A stretch of DNA of 64,000 nucleotides from positions 105,006-169,005 of the forward strand of contig SUSS01000002.1 of assembly GCA_005046945.1 (NCBI GenBank), read 5' to 3'. The notes below the pieces were generated by a model. The model was not told the DNA's origin. It saw only the letters and a list, made by a program, of their open reading frames with translations, and ran no database searches. A program made the position numbers and the translations under genes. Shown here piece after piece: positions 24,467 to 33,075 of this stretch; positions within the stretch are counted from its first letter, which is position 1; each line of letters opens with the position of its first letter. The stretch comes from Tissierella creatinini. GTDB taxonomy: Bacteria; Bacillota; Clostridia; Tissierellales; Tissierellaceae.

Positions 24467-25979
24467 ATACAATAATTAATTTCTTCCCATAGAGCTTTTC
24501 GAAATCTCCGGCACAGGTCATAGCATTATTAATCTCAATGGATGGATCCTCTTTAGCTATTACCTTGATAATAGCTAAATCCTCTTTTATAGTACAGCTT
24601 AATTCCTTTATATTTTTATTGCCTCTTCTGTCCAGTTGCTCTGAAATCCTTAAGAGGATACCTAATTTAGTAATAATATTGATATCTTCATCGTTAATTA
24701 CAGATTTGTAATGCGACTTATCTATACGGAATTCATCCTTTCGATGAAGTGAAGTGGTATAGGCGGCCATAAGAAACTCCTTCTGAGTCAAGCCGTTTAA
24801 GTTTGTGTTTATAACTATATAGAAGGAATGCTTATGATGATCATAATAGGAAGTGGATATACCCACATCATGAAGATAGGCAGCAGTTTTTAGTACCTTA
24901 TTTACATCAACATCATTTACTTCGGACTCTATATTATGAATTGGCCTTAAATCATCAAACAGCTTTTTAGAAAGATTCCAGATATCATTTCCATGTGATG
25001 GGCGCATATTATGATTTGTTAACATGGTAGTTAAAGAATATTCAAGAACATCAGGAACTACTTGATCCTTATTAAGATACTCATATAAGAGGCCTTCTCT
25101 GACACCTCTTCCTGATATAATAAGTTCCTCAAGATCTAAATATTCCATTAAATTATAGATTGCAGCCACAGCCCCAGGAAATATATCGGCTCTGTCCTTA
25201 GAAAGTCCCTTGATTTTCTTCCTTTTCTTTAAATCAGAGTTAATTACTGTGTCATAGATTGATTTTAAGTCATTAAAATTCATAGAGTATCTATGGGTTA
25301 TATCAAGTGGGAAGTTCTTGAATTTCTTATCTATTTTACCTATATTTCTGGCTGTTCCTCCTATGGCTATCAATGGAACATCTTTTACTTCTTTAAGCCA
25401 GGATACATTGTGGTAGTTGTTGTAGATAAAGTCGTTTAACTCTTTTGAATTATCTTGAGTTACCAGGTTTTCTAATTGGAATTCCTGGCATAAGCTTATG
25501 GCTCCCATTGGAATACTTATACTATTTATCAACTTTCTGTCTTGAACATGAATTAGCTCAGTGGAGCTACCACCTATATCCATTATTATACAGTCAAGAA
25601 TGTCTATACTGTTAACTGTACTAAAATAATCATAATATGCTTCCTCAGTTCCAGATATTATTTTAATGCTAATACCAGCTTCTTTAAGGACTCTATCGAT
25701 AAATTCCTTAGAATTAGGGGCATTTCTAACAGCAGCTGTCGCCACCGCTATAATCTCATCTGTGTCATTTGCATCACATATACTCTTAAAGAATCTTAGG
25801 ACATCTACAGCATGGTTAACCCTATTCATATCTAATTCACCGGTTTCAGACAAATCTTGTCCTAACCTAACGAATTCCTTTAACTCATCGAATATTCTTA
25901 AATAGCCCTTGTCATTTATTCTTGCCAGTACAAGTCTCATGGAGTTGGATCCAATATCTATTACTCCTATAGTTTTCAT
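24465..25979 (-). CDS. Ppx/GppA phosphatase with C-terminal HD domain
   Basis: 504 residues from ATG 25979, with AAGGAGGAATTT directly upstream; a longer frame to 26009 is unlikely. N-terminal Ppx/GppA domain (about 1-300) in the actin-like ATPase fold: GVIDIGSNSMRLVLA, the GTEEAYYDYF segment, IMDIGGSSTELIHV and ISGRGVREGLLYEYL. C-terminal HD-type helical domain (about 315-500) with YLHDVGISTSYYDHHKHS. Members hydrolyse polyphosphate or convert pppGpp to ppGpp. It is the last gene of a minus-strand run with a DUF6320 protein, an acyltransferase and a hydrolase, 32 nt after the DUF6320 gene. Confidence 0.85.
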   Translation of the reverse strand: MKTIGVIDIGSNSMRLVLARINDKGYLRIFDELKEFVRLGQDLSETGELDMNRVNHAVDVLRFFKSICDANDTDEIIAVATAAVRNAPNSKEFIDRVLKEAGISIKIISGTEEAYYDYFSTVNSIDILDCIIMDIGGSSTELIHVQDRKLINSISIPMGAISLCQEFQLENLVTQDNSKELNDFIYNNYHNVSWLKEVKDVPLIAIGGTARNIGKIDKKFKNFPLDITHRYSMNFNDLKSIYDTVINSDLKKRKKIKGLSKDRADIFPGAVAAIYNLMEYLDLEELIISGRGVREGLLYEYLNKDQVVPDVLEYSLTTMLTNHNMRPSHGNDIWNLSKKLFDDLRPIHNIESEVNDVDVNKVLKTAAYLHDVGISTSYYDHHKHSFYIVINTNLNGLTQKEFLMAAYTTSLHRKDEFRIDKSHYKSVINDEDINIITKLGILLRISEQLDRRGNKNIKELSCTIKEDLAIIKVIAKEDPSIEINNAMTCAGDFEKLYGKKLIIV

Positions 25980-26011
25980 AAATTCCTCCTTCAATAAATT
26001 GGTTTTCATAC

Positions 26012-26680
26012 TTAAATATGCATTCTCTTATCTAATTCAAGTCTTATTTCATCACCTTTGAATATGAATATGGCTGAAATTGAAATTATGCTTACAGAGA
26101 TGCTGATAATTGATGGATAGATTATGCTTACCCAATGAAAGAGTATAAATATTACAGGAACTATGCCCAAAATTCCAGCTATGAGAAAATAAGTTATATA
26201 GTCTCTAGTGCTTAATTTTAAGACCTTAGCAGTAATATACATAATAATCATAGCGGAAACTATGATTATAGGGATGACATAAGTTGTGGACCAGCCTCTC
26301 CAGCCTGTCTTCCAATCCCAAAATACGGATAATAGGGATATTATTATTACCTGCGTTATAATCTTTTTTGGAATGTGATACCTTTTCTTGATTATTACAT
26401 ATAATCCTATCCATACACTTACAAGTCCAAGCATTACCAATAGGGGCCAGTTGACATCGGACCGAAAAATCATATTTATAGCAAAGCTTATGACTATGGC
26501 CGAGATGGATATAAATGATAAAATTTTTATGGGCATATGGCTTTCATAGAAGAGCGGAATATATGGAAAGGTTGGACTCTCAATGTTTTGCTTGTACTCT
26601 ATGGGTAGGGTATTGCCACAAAGTATGCATTTGTTCGTATTATCTTTTATATATACCTTACAATGGTTGCAGTATCGCAT
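26012..26680 (-). CDS. DUF6320 membrane protein with N-terminal zinc ribbon
   Basis: 222 residues. The N-terminus RYCNHCKVYIKDNTNKCILCG forms a zinc ribbon (CxxC...CxxC). Six hydrophobic segments follow (about 55-215) with the conserved-looking WDWKTGWRGWSTTYVIP block, a feature of DUF6320 proteins. Predicted in the cytoplasmic membrane; no catalytic residues are obvious. It follows the condensation-type gene by 14 nt and shares its promoter, so it likely serves the same process (see findings). The start has AAAGGAGC upstream. Confidence 0.75.
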   Translation of the reverse strand: MRYCNHCKVYIKDNTNKCILCGNTLPIEYKQNIESPTFPYIPLFYESHMPIKILSFISISAIVISFAINMIFRSDVNWPLLVMLGLVSVWIGLYVIIKKRYHIPKKIITQVIIISLLSVFWDWKTGWRGWSTTYVIPIIIVSAMIIMYITAKVLKLSTRDYITYFLIAGILGIVPVIFILFHWVSIIYPSIISISVSIISISAIFIFKGDEIRLELDKRMHI

Positions 26681-26694
26681 GACATTGCTCCTTT

Positions 26695-27957
26695 CTAGTA
26701 GTTGGATGCTATCTCTACTTTAACCCCATTATTGGATAGGAATTGAAAAAAAGTCCTTTGGATGTCCGTTTCTTCAAATGGAGATGTAAAGCTAATTACT
26801 AGTCTATCTCCATATGAGCACATGGTAATCTGTGGCCTTCTAGAGCTTACACATATGGAAAACTGTTGAATAAAAGGATTAAACTCAGGAGGCATATTTA
26901 TTCTTCCGATATTTGATATGGTAGAGGTAATGCCTTTGTCATTAAAGTAACTGGCTATCTTTAATGCAGAGTCCTTAATGGTCAGTGGGATTATCCTAGC
27001 TATGGGATTTTTTTCTAAGGATATTAACTTGTATAGGTGATATTCTAATGCTTCCATTGATAAATTTGCTTTAAAGGAGTCGCTGACAGCATGGATTATG
27101 TCCTTAAGTTCATGACTTTGTTTGCTAAAATCATATCCAATATCCATAGTTGAAAAAAAGTTTCTGGCAGTATAGGATTCAAAGTATTGACGAAGGTTAA
27201 TGGGTACCGACAATACAACAGGTTTATTCCTAGACTGGGATGACATATTCTTATATATGGAATAAAGTAAGAGGGAAGATAGGTATATGGTCATGGTAGT
27301 ATCGTATTTATGTGCTAGGTCCAATACCTCTTTAGCTGACATGCTTCCTTCAATAAGGCTCATACGATATTCAGGTAAACGAGTTCCCTCTACAATATAG
27401 GCATCCTTATATTTAATTGCACTGCCTTTACCATGTCTTTTTGCCCTGGTGAATATCTTCTCAAAGCTATCATCCATCTTCTGGCTTACTGAGGCTTTGT
27501 AGTTGATCTTAGGAATTTCTGAGTTTATATCCTTGTACTTGCTTGTTATATAGAAATAAATTAAGGATTCCATAAACCAAATGACTCCGGTTCCATCTGT
27601 AAGAGAATGGAATACTTCAAGATTTAACCTGTTGTTATAGTATGTAACGTTAAAGAGAAGATTTCTATTGTCTCTAATATATATAGGTGCACAAACCGGT
27701 TGATTTTCGATTTCTACCTTGGGTTTGATGTCACTAAATTCAAAGTAATACCAAAAGACTCCTCGTCTTAATACAGACCTATATAGGGGAAAGTTATCTA
27801 TAGTAAGTTCTAAGGCTTCTTGGAGTATTTCTGGATCTACATTTTCATAAAGTTGGCATGATAATCTAAAGACCTTAGTATCTATATTGTTGCAGGTAGC
27901 AGGGAATATCTTCGATGCATTGTCTAGTTTTTTCCATTTTACTTTTTGTGCTTTCAT
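26695..27957 (-). CDS. Condensation/alcohol acetyltransferase-type acyltransferase
   Basis: 420 residues, chloramphenicol-acetyltransferase-like fold of the condensation/AATase group. The catalytic motif is FHSLTDGTG near residue 114 (HxxxDG; the first His of a full HHxxxDG is Phe here). A second conserved stretch is LSVPINLRQYF, and a third is ISNIGRINMPPEF, which matches the DFGWG-like bridge region. It should transfer an acyl group to a hydroxyl or amine, in the cytosol or at the membrane face. No carrier protein or adenylation domain is nearby, so it is not part of a classic NRPS. It sits between the hydrolase (20 nt upstream) and the DUF6320 gene. Confidence 0.75.
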   Translation of the reverse strand: MKAQKVKWKKLDNASKIFPATCNNIDTKVFRLSCQLYENVDPEILQEALELTIDNFPLYRSVLRRGVFWYYFEFSDIKPKVEIENQPVCAPIYIRDNRNLLFNVTYYNNRLNLEVFHSLTDGTGVIWFMESLIYFYITSKYKDINSEIPKINYKASVSQKMDDSFEKIFTRAKRHGKGSAIKYKDAYIVEGTRLPEYRMSLIEGSMSAKEVLDLAHKYDTTMTIYLSSLLLYSIYKNMSSQSRNKPVVLSVPINLRQYFESYTARNFFSTMDIGYDFSKQSHELKDIIHAVSDSFKANLSMEALEYHLYKLISLEKNPIARIIPLTIKDSALKIASYFNDKGITSTISNIGRINMPPEFNPFIQQFSICVSSRRPQITMCSYGDRLVISFTSPFEETDIQRTFFQFLSNNGVKVEIASNY

Positions 27958-27977
27958 TAGTATTCCTCGTTTCAGTA

Positions 27978-28892
27978 TTAGTCAATCAGAAATTGATTAA
28001 TTTTTTCATAAGCTAAGTTGGTATCTATATTATTTAGGGGGTTAGAAAAGAAACCATGTAAGGCATCATTTATCCTATATATTTTTACATAATTTCCAAA
28101 GCGCTTTAGCTTGTGGCCATAAGCTTCCCCTTCATCCCTTAAAGGATCAAACTCGGCTGTAATAATAAGGGTAGATGGTTGATTGCTTAAGTCATCAGAA
28201 AGAATTGGTGCAAAATATGGACTTTTTCTGTCCTCTTCCTTAGGCACATATAAATCCATATAATCCTTGATTTTCTTTGTCGTCATAACATAACCAGTAC
28301 CATTTTCTATAACAGATTTATATGGGGATGAATTACTATAGTCATTGTTAGTTGCAGGATAAATAAGAATCTGTTTTCTGGGTAAAAACTCACCCCTATC
28401 TCTAGCCATTAGCGATACAGCAGCTGCAAGATTTGCACCGGCGCTATCCCCTATGAGGGTTATGTCTCTATCATAGCAATCGATTAATTCCAGGTGGGTG
28501 AAAATCTCACGAGTAGCATGGTAGCAGTCTTCTAAACCATTGGGATAAGGATATTCAGGTGCCAGTCTATAATCCACGGATATGACAAGATGTCTTGTTT
28601 CATCGGCCATATTTGCACAGACATTGGAATAAGTATCGATATTTCCTGTAACCCAGCCCCCTCCATGAAAGAAGACTAGAACCTTGTTAAGAGGATTTTT
28701 CTCAGGTTTAAAAACTCGAATAGGTATTTCTCTATCCTCAACCATTATTTTATGGTCTATTAGCTTATGATGAGGAGGCTTTACAGGAGCCATTACTGCA
28801 TTTAAGATTTTCCTATATTGTCTATAATATTTCTTCAAATTTAAATGTGGGATGGATAATACTTTAAGAAAAGCTTTCTTTATACTTTTCAT
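27978..28892 (-). CDS. HSL-type alpha/beta hydrolase (esterase)
   Basis: 304 residues. Hormone-sensitive-lipase type esterase: oxyanion motif VFFHGGGWVTG near residue 75, nucleophile elbow LIGDSAGANLAAA (Ser), acid in TAEFDPLRDEG, and His in NDALHGFFSN. All three catalytic residues are present. Probable carboxylesterase acting on short acyl esters. It is the first gene of the minus-strand run with an acyltransferase, DUF6320 protein and Ppx/GppA, which suggests that acyl ester making and breaking are coupled here. The ribosome binding site is AAAGAGGAATG. Confidence 0.85.
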   Translation of the reverse strand: MKSIKKAFLKVLSIPHLNLKKYYRQYRKILNAVMAPVKPPHHKLIDHKIMVEDREIPIRVFKPEKNPLNKVLVFFHGGGWVTGNIDTYSNVCANMADETRHLVISVDYRLAPEYPYPNGLEDCYHATREIFTHLELIDCYDRDITLIGDSAGANLAAAVSLMARDRGEFLPRKQILIYPATNNDYSNSSPYKSVIENGTGYVMTTKKIKDYMDLYVPKEEDRKSPYFAPILSDDLSNQPSTLIITAEFDPLRDEGEAYGHKLKRFGNYVKIYRINDALHGFFSNPLNNIDTNLAYEKINQFLID

Positions 28893-29045
28893 TTCATTCC
28901 TCTTTCTTAGTTAGTAACATACTTTTACCCTATTTTATAAAGTCTAAATTCTATATTACTATTTATGTCCCAAATATACAATATTTACAAATAAAAAGAT
29001 ATTTACAGAATATTGCATAAAATTACAAAAATTAATCAAAATTAG

Positions 29046-29074
29046 TTGACATATTTTTAGATTTAACATATAAT
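29046..29074 (+). promoter_or_regulatory. SigA promoter of the putP T-box transcript
   Basis: TTGACA (29046-29051), 17-nt spacer, TATAAT (29069-29074): a full consensus promoter, ahead of the T-box leader. Confidence 0.9.
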
Positions 29075-29097
29075 CATTGACATGTGCATTTAAACAA

Positions 29098-29338
29098 TAA
29101 ATTTACAGCGTTAAAGAGGAATATTAGAAAAGAGTCTGCTAACAGGAAGGAAGATTCACCGACTGAGAAATCTTCTAAGATAAGTTTTTTCGAACCTACC
29201 CTCGCAAGCTGCAGGTGATAAAGCCTGTCCGTTCGCCAGCGTTAATGGCTTCAAGAGGATTAGAATAAAATTCTAATCAAATTGGGTGGCACCGCGATTA
29301 ACCTTCGTCCCTTTTATTAGGGATGGGGGTTTATTTTA
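29098..29338 (+). promoter_or_regulatory. T-box leader, proline specifier (CCU)
   Basis: The antiterminator T-box motif GGGTGGCACCGCG is at 29284-29296. Downstream is the competing terminator: AACCTTCGTCCC (29300-29311) pairs with GGGATGGGGGTT (29320-29331) before a T-rich run. Stem I has the AAGATT..AATCTT distal arm, and in the specifier loop CGAA-CCT-A the triplet CCT (Pro) stands where T-boxes place the codon, just before the CCCTC lower-stem strand. Uncharged tRNA-Pro should therefore turn on the following putP gene. Confidence 0.85.
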
Positions 29339-29356
29339 TTTTAAGGGGGTTTTAAG

Positions 29357-30922
29357 ATGGATGGAAGTAATGTTCAAATTTTAGTAGCAATGGTTTTATA
29401 CATTGCTGCAGTTATTAGCATAGGTCTAAAGTATGCTAAAAAAGCAGGAGAGAGCAGTGATAATTATCTTATAGGAGGGAGGTCCCTTGGTCCCTGGGTA
29501 ACAGCAATGGGAGCAGAAGCATCTGACATGAGCGGATGGTTATTAATGGGATTGCCTGGTGTTGCTTACTGGTTTGGATTAAGCGATGCAATTTGGACTG
29601 CTATAGGTCTATTAATAGGTACTTATCTAAATTGGCTATTTGTAGCTAAGAGAATCAGATCATATTCGGTTGTGGCCAACAATGCCATTACTATACCGGA
29701 TTTTTTAAGTAACAGATTTAGAGAAGATAAAAAGGTAATTATGACTATTGCAGCACTTTTTATATTGATATTTTTCTCTGTATATGCAGCAAGTTGTTTT
29801 GTAACAATGGGTAAGCTATTTAACACCTTATTTGGAATTAAATATAGCTATATGATGATTGGAGGGGCTATATTTGTTATTGCATATACATTCATTGGAG
29901 GATTTTTAGCAGAAAGCGCTTCAGACTTTATGCAAGGTATAATAATGTTTATTGCACTAATCGCAGTCTTAGTAGGTGGTGTAAGTGCTGCAGGAGGAAT
30001 TTCTGCGGTTATAGAAAACGCAAAGGAGATTCCGGGATTTATAGAATTCTTTGGAATTGCACAGCCTACAGTAGTGGATGGAGTTCAGCAAGTTGTAAAT
30101 GGCAAACCTGTCTTTGGAGAACCAGGAAAATATGGATTCATAACTATAATATCTACCTTGTCATGGGGACTTGGATACTTTGGAATGCCACAGGTATTGC
30201 TAAAGTTTATGGCTATCAGAAGCATAAAAGAAATTTCTTTAGCAAGACGAATTGCAACAGTTTGGTGTATTATTTCCTTAGGGGCTGCAGTTTCAATAGG
30301 CATAATTGGAAGAATTATATTTCCAACAGGCTTACTTACTCAAAGTGCTTCGGAAAGTGTTTTCGTACTCATGGCTACACACTTTTTTATACCTATATTT
30401 GCAGGCGTAGTAATGGCCGGAATTCTGGCTGCTACAATCAGCTCTGCAGACTCATATCTGCTAATAGCAGCATCAGCCTTCTCAAAGAATATCTATTATG
30501 GAATATTCAATAAAGAGGCTAACGATTCACAATTATTAAGCTTAACCAGAGTAGCCCTAATAGTTATCTCAATAATAGCTATGATCATAGCCTTTGATGA
30601 AAACAGCGTCATATTCAAAGTCGTATCCTTTGCATGGGCAGGATTTGGAGCAACCTTTGGCCCTATAATGTTGTTCTCACTATTTTGGAAAAGGGTAACT
30701 AAAGAAGGAGCTATTGCAGGAATGGTTGCCGGGGGAAGCATGGTATTCATTTGGAAACTTCTTATCAAGCCAATGGGAGGAGTTTTTGGAATATATGAGT
30801 TGTTGCCATCGTTTTTATTGTCCTGTATTGTTATATATATCGTATCTTTAATGACAGCAGAGCCATCCGATGAGATTCAGAAAGAGTTTGAAATGGCAAA
30901 AAACTACAAGGAAGTTAAGTAA
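29357..30922 (+). CDS. putP: Sodium/proline symporter
   Basis: 521 residues, SSS (SLC5) family, about 13 membrane segments. PutP-like motifs: GGRSLGPWVTAMGAEASDMSGWLLMG-type N-terminal region, ITIPDFLSNRFRED and the TISSADSYLLIAASAF region that holds the second sodium site (Ser-Ser). The C-terminus WKRVTKEGAIAGMVAGG also fits. It imports L-proline with Na+. The upstream T-box with a proline specifier independently supports the substrate. Start ATG 29357 with AAGGGGG. In amino-acid-fermenting clostridia proline serves as an electron acceptor (proline reductase), which makes tRNA-controlled uptake sensible. Confidence 0.92.
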   Translation: MDGSNVQILVAMVLYIAAVISIGLKYAKKAGESSDNYLIGGRSLGPWVTAMGAEASDMSGWLLMGLPGVAYWFGLSDAIWTAIGLLIGTYLNWLFVAKRIRSYSVVANNAITIPDFLSNRFREDKKVIMTIAALFILIFFSVYAASCFVTMGKLFNTLFGIKYSYMMIGGAIFVIAYTFIGGFLAESASDFMQGIIMFIALIAVLVGGVSAAGGISAVIENAKEIPGFIEFFGIAQPTVVDGVQQVVNGKPVFGEPGKYGFITIISTLSWGLGYFGMPQVLLKFMAIRSIKEISLARRIATVWCIISLGAAVSIGIIGRIIFPTGLLTQSASESVFVLMATHFFIPIFAGVVMAGILAATISSADSYLLIAASAFSKNIYYGIFNKEANDSQLLSLTRVALIVISIIAMIIAFDENSVIFKVVSFAWAGFGATFGPIMLFSLFWKRVTKEGAIAGMVAGGSMVFIWKLLIKPMGGVFGIYELLPSFLLSCIVIYIVSLMTAEPSDEIQKEFEMAKNYKEVK

Positions 30923-31091
30923 TATTCGAAATTAGAATATTAATCAATTACTTAAACAAAAGAATATTGCACCTGTAGTCGTAGCCATGCTAGAATGTAT
31001 ATAGTAGGAATTACCAAGGGCAACCCATAAAGCAAAGAGAATAATAGATGAGAGAAATCTAGATTCTAATATCTAGTTTTGGAGGATACCA

Positions 31092-32255
31092 ATGAAAAAC
31101 TTAAGTAAGAAAGCTACATCAATTCAAGAATCAGTTATAAGAAAGATGACTAGAATCGCAAGTAAATATGGAGCAATAAATTTATCTCAGGGATTTCCTG
31201 AATTCGAGACTCCAAAAGAGATATTGCAAAGACTAAGAGATATATCCCTTAGTGGGCCGCACCAATATTCAATTACTTGGGGTGCTCAAAAGTTCAGAGA
31301 AGCCCTTGCAAGAAAGCAAAAAAGATTTATGGGATTAGATATAAACCCAGAGGAAAATATAGTAGTCACCTGCGGTGGAACAGAAGCTATGATGGCAGCC
31401 ATGATGACAGTATGTGACCCTGGGGATAAGGTTATAATCTTTTCACCATTTTATGAAAATTATACAGCAGACACTATACTTTCCGGTGCGGAACCCATTT
31501 ATGTGGCTCTAAATCCCCCTGATTTTATATTTAATGTAGATAAGCTGGAGGAGGCTTTTAAACAAGATCCAAAGGCTATAGTTCTATGTAATCCGGCCAA
31601 TCCGACTGGAAGGGTATTTACTAGGGAAGAACTATCAGTTATAGCAAACTTAGCAGAAAAATATGATACCTATGTAATAACTGATGAGGTATATGAGCAT
31701 ATTGTTTATGAGCCCTATAAGCATATTTACTTTGCATCCTTACCGGGAATGGCAAAGAGAACCATTAGTACTAGCTCCCTTTCTAAGACTTATTCCATTA
31801 CAGGTTGGAGATTAGGTTATATTATTGGACCCAAAGAAGTTATCGATGTAGCAAAAAGTATACATGACTTTTTAACTGTTGGAGCAGCAGCCCCACTTCA
31901 AGAAGCAGCAGTTGTTGGATTGAACTTCGGGGACCAATACTATAAAGAAATCCAAGACCTCTATACCCATAAGAAGGATATATTTTGTGATGGTCTAGAT
32001 ACTATAGGACTACATTATAGGAAGCCGGAAGGGGCATATTTTATAATGTTAGATATAAGTGAATTTGGAGTTACAGATGATAAAAAATTCTCCCAACAGC
32101 TAATTGAAAAGATAGGGGTAGCACCGGTACCAGGCTCAAGCTTCTTTAAAGAGAATATAAATAACTATATTAGATTACATTTTGCTAAAGAAGATGAAAC
32201 CCTCTTTGAAGTATTAAATAGACTTGAAAAAATAAGAAAAATTAAATTTGAATAA
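31092..32255 (+). CDS. Class I/II aminotransferase (PLP)
   Basis: 387 residues, fold-type I. N-terminus INLSQGFPEFETP and QYSITWGAQKFREALA match the methionine/kynurenine aminotransferase (YbdL-like) and aspartate-type subgroup. The PLP site includes NPANPTGRVFTREEL, DEVYEHIVYE and Schiff-base Lys in TSSLSKTYSITGWRLGY; the substrate carboxylate Arg is in NNYIRLHFAKED. It transfers amino groups between an amino acid and a 2-oxo acid; the preferred substrate cannot be fixed. The ribosome binding site is TTTTGGAGG. A terminator ends the unit. The 170 nt upstream hold no recognised element. Confidence 0.85.
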   Translation: MKNLSKKATSIQESVIRKMTRIASKYGAINLSQGFPEFETPKEILQRLRDISLSGPHQYSITWGAQKFREALARKQKRFMGLDINPEENIVVTCGGTEAMMAAMMTVCDPGDKVIIFSPFYENYTADTILSGAEPIYVALNPPDFIFNVDKLEEAFKQDPKAIVLCNPANPTGRVFTREELSVIANLAEKYDTYVITDEVYEHIVYEPYKHIYFASLPGMAKRTISTSSLSKTYSITGWRLGYIIGPKEVIDVAKSIHDFLTVGAAAPLQEAAVVGLNFGDQYYKEIQDLYTHKKDIFCDGLDTIGLHYRKPEGAYFIMLDISEFGVTDDKKFSQQLIEKIGVAPVPGSSFFKENINNYIRLHFAKEDETLFEVLNRLEKIRKIKFE

Positions 32256-32262
32256 GTAATAT

Positions 32263-32296
32263 AAAAAGTATCTTCAATTGATGAAGATACTTTTTT
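32263..32296 (+). terminator. Rho-independent terminator
   Basis: A 14-bp stem (32263-32276 with 32282-32295) running into T residues after the aminotransferase. Confidence 0.9.
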
Positions 32297-32306
32297 AAGC
32301 TGATTT

Positions 32307-32443
32307 TTAAGCAAATATTAGCAAACTCACAGCCATAACAGACATACCGGATATAAGTCCATATATTGCGATATGGTGTTCTCCATACTTTTCTGCAGTA
32401 GGCAATAGTTCATCAAGGGAGATATATTCCTTGCCATTTGCTA
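32307..32443 (-). pseudogene. ZIP metal transporter, C-terminal remnant
   Basis: On the minus strand, codons from about 32440 to the TAA at 32307 read [20 protein letters not shown] then [20 protein letters not shown]. This matches the last part of ZIP-family transporters (the VDELIPE...GHE.IATFGLILGF..M block). It is preceded directly by a stop codon and has no start or ribosome binding site. The transporter is decayed to about 45 codons, fused in position to the end of the hypothetical gene at 32441-32677. Confidence 0.65.
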
Positions 32444-32677
32444 ATTATGCCTGCTGCTTAGGTCATCTAACAAATCAGAGGTCAGCTTATTAATATCTTC
32501 AATTCTTTTATTTAGCTTGTTAAATTTCTTAGAAAGTTCATAGTCCTTAGGTTGGGCTAAGTCATTAGAGTTTAATAGCATGCTGATACTGGTGGTATAT
32601 TCTAGGTTGGAGAAATTGTTCTCCTCAATTCTTTTTGCTTGGTTTATAATTTCTTCAATTGCTTTTTTGTTTTCCAT
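32441..32677 (-). CDS. Hypothetical coiled-coil protein, 78 aa
   Basis: Starts at ATG 32677 with GAAAGGATGAT upstream. Entirely helical and charged: [18 protein letters not shown], a central [17 protein letters not shown] and a C-terminal heptad-like [18 protein letters not shown] do not recognise the family; small proteins of this kind occur in clostridial genomes without known role. Its stop codon touches the ZIP remnant, so the present C-terminus may have been formed by that deletion. Confidence 0.6.
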   Translation of the reverse strand: MENKKAIEEIINQAKRIEENNFSNLEYTTSISMLLNSNDLAQPKDYELSKKFNKLNKRIEDINKLTSDLLDDLSSRHN

Positions 32678-32767
32678 ACTATCATCCTTTCTTTTCTTAA
32701 TAATAGTATGGATATATTGATGAATTTTATTACTTTAGAAGTTTTTCTTATTAATTGTTATTTAATA

Positions 32768-32793
32768 TTAAAAAAATAGCCCGAAGGCTATTT
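32768..32793 (-). terminator. Terminator after the DUF3787 gene
   Basis: On the minus strand AAATAGCC-TTCG-GGCTATTT is followed by a T tract, just after the stop codon at 32796. Confidence 0.85.
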
Positions 32794-32795
32794 GA

Positions 32796-32996
32796 TTACA
32801 TTTTATTCTCGTTATCTACCCATTGTTTAGCTTCTTCTACTGAATCCTCAGTAGGTATAGCTACTTTAGAATCCGGAAGCTTCTTTTCAGTCTTATAATA
32901 TACATCTGTTGCAGTATCTTCTATTTTAGGTTCTCTGTTTTGTTTATAAGTTCCTTCTATCTTTTTATCTTCTGAACTTTTCTTTTCCTCAGTCAT
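32796..32996 (-). CDS. DUF3787 (CDIF630_02480-type) spore surface protein
   Basis: 66 residues, hydrophilic and Lys/Glu-rich. The C-terminal DSKVAIPTEDSVEEAKQWVD segment (IPxExxVxEAKxWVD) is the mark of DUF3787, a short clostridial family named after a Clostridioides difficile spore surface protein. If the assignment holds, it points to an endospore former and to late sporulation expression. Start ATG with GAAGGAGGAATAT. It is monocistronic, with its own terminator. Confidence 0.7.
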   Translation of the reverse strand: MTEEKKSSEDKKIEGTYKQNREPKIEDTATDVYYKTEKKLPDSKVAIPTEDSVEEAKQWVDNENKM

Positions 32997-33075
32997 AGAT
33001 ATTCCTCCTTCTATTTCCTATATTTATACCCTAACAAATAAAATATCACACAAATATTAACCTTACATCTAAAAC

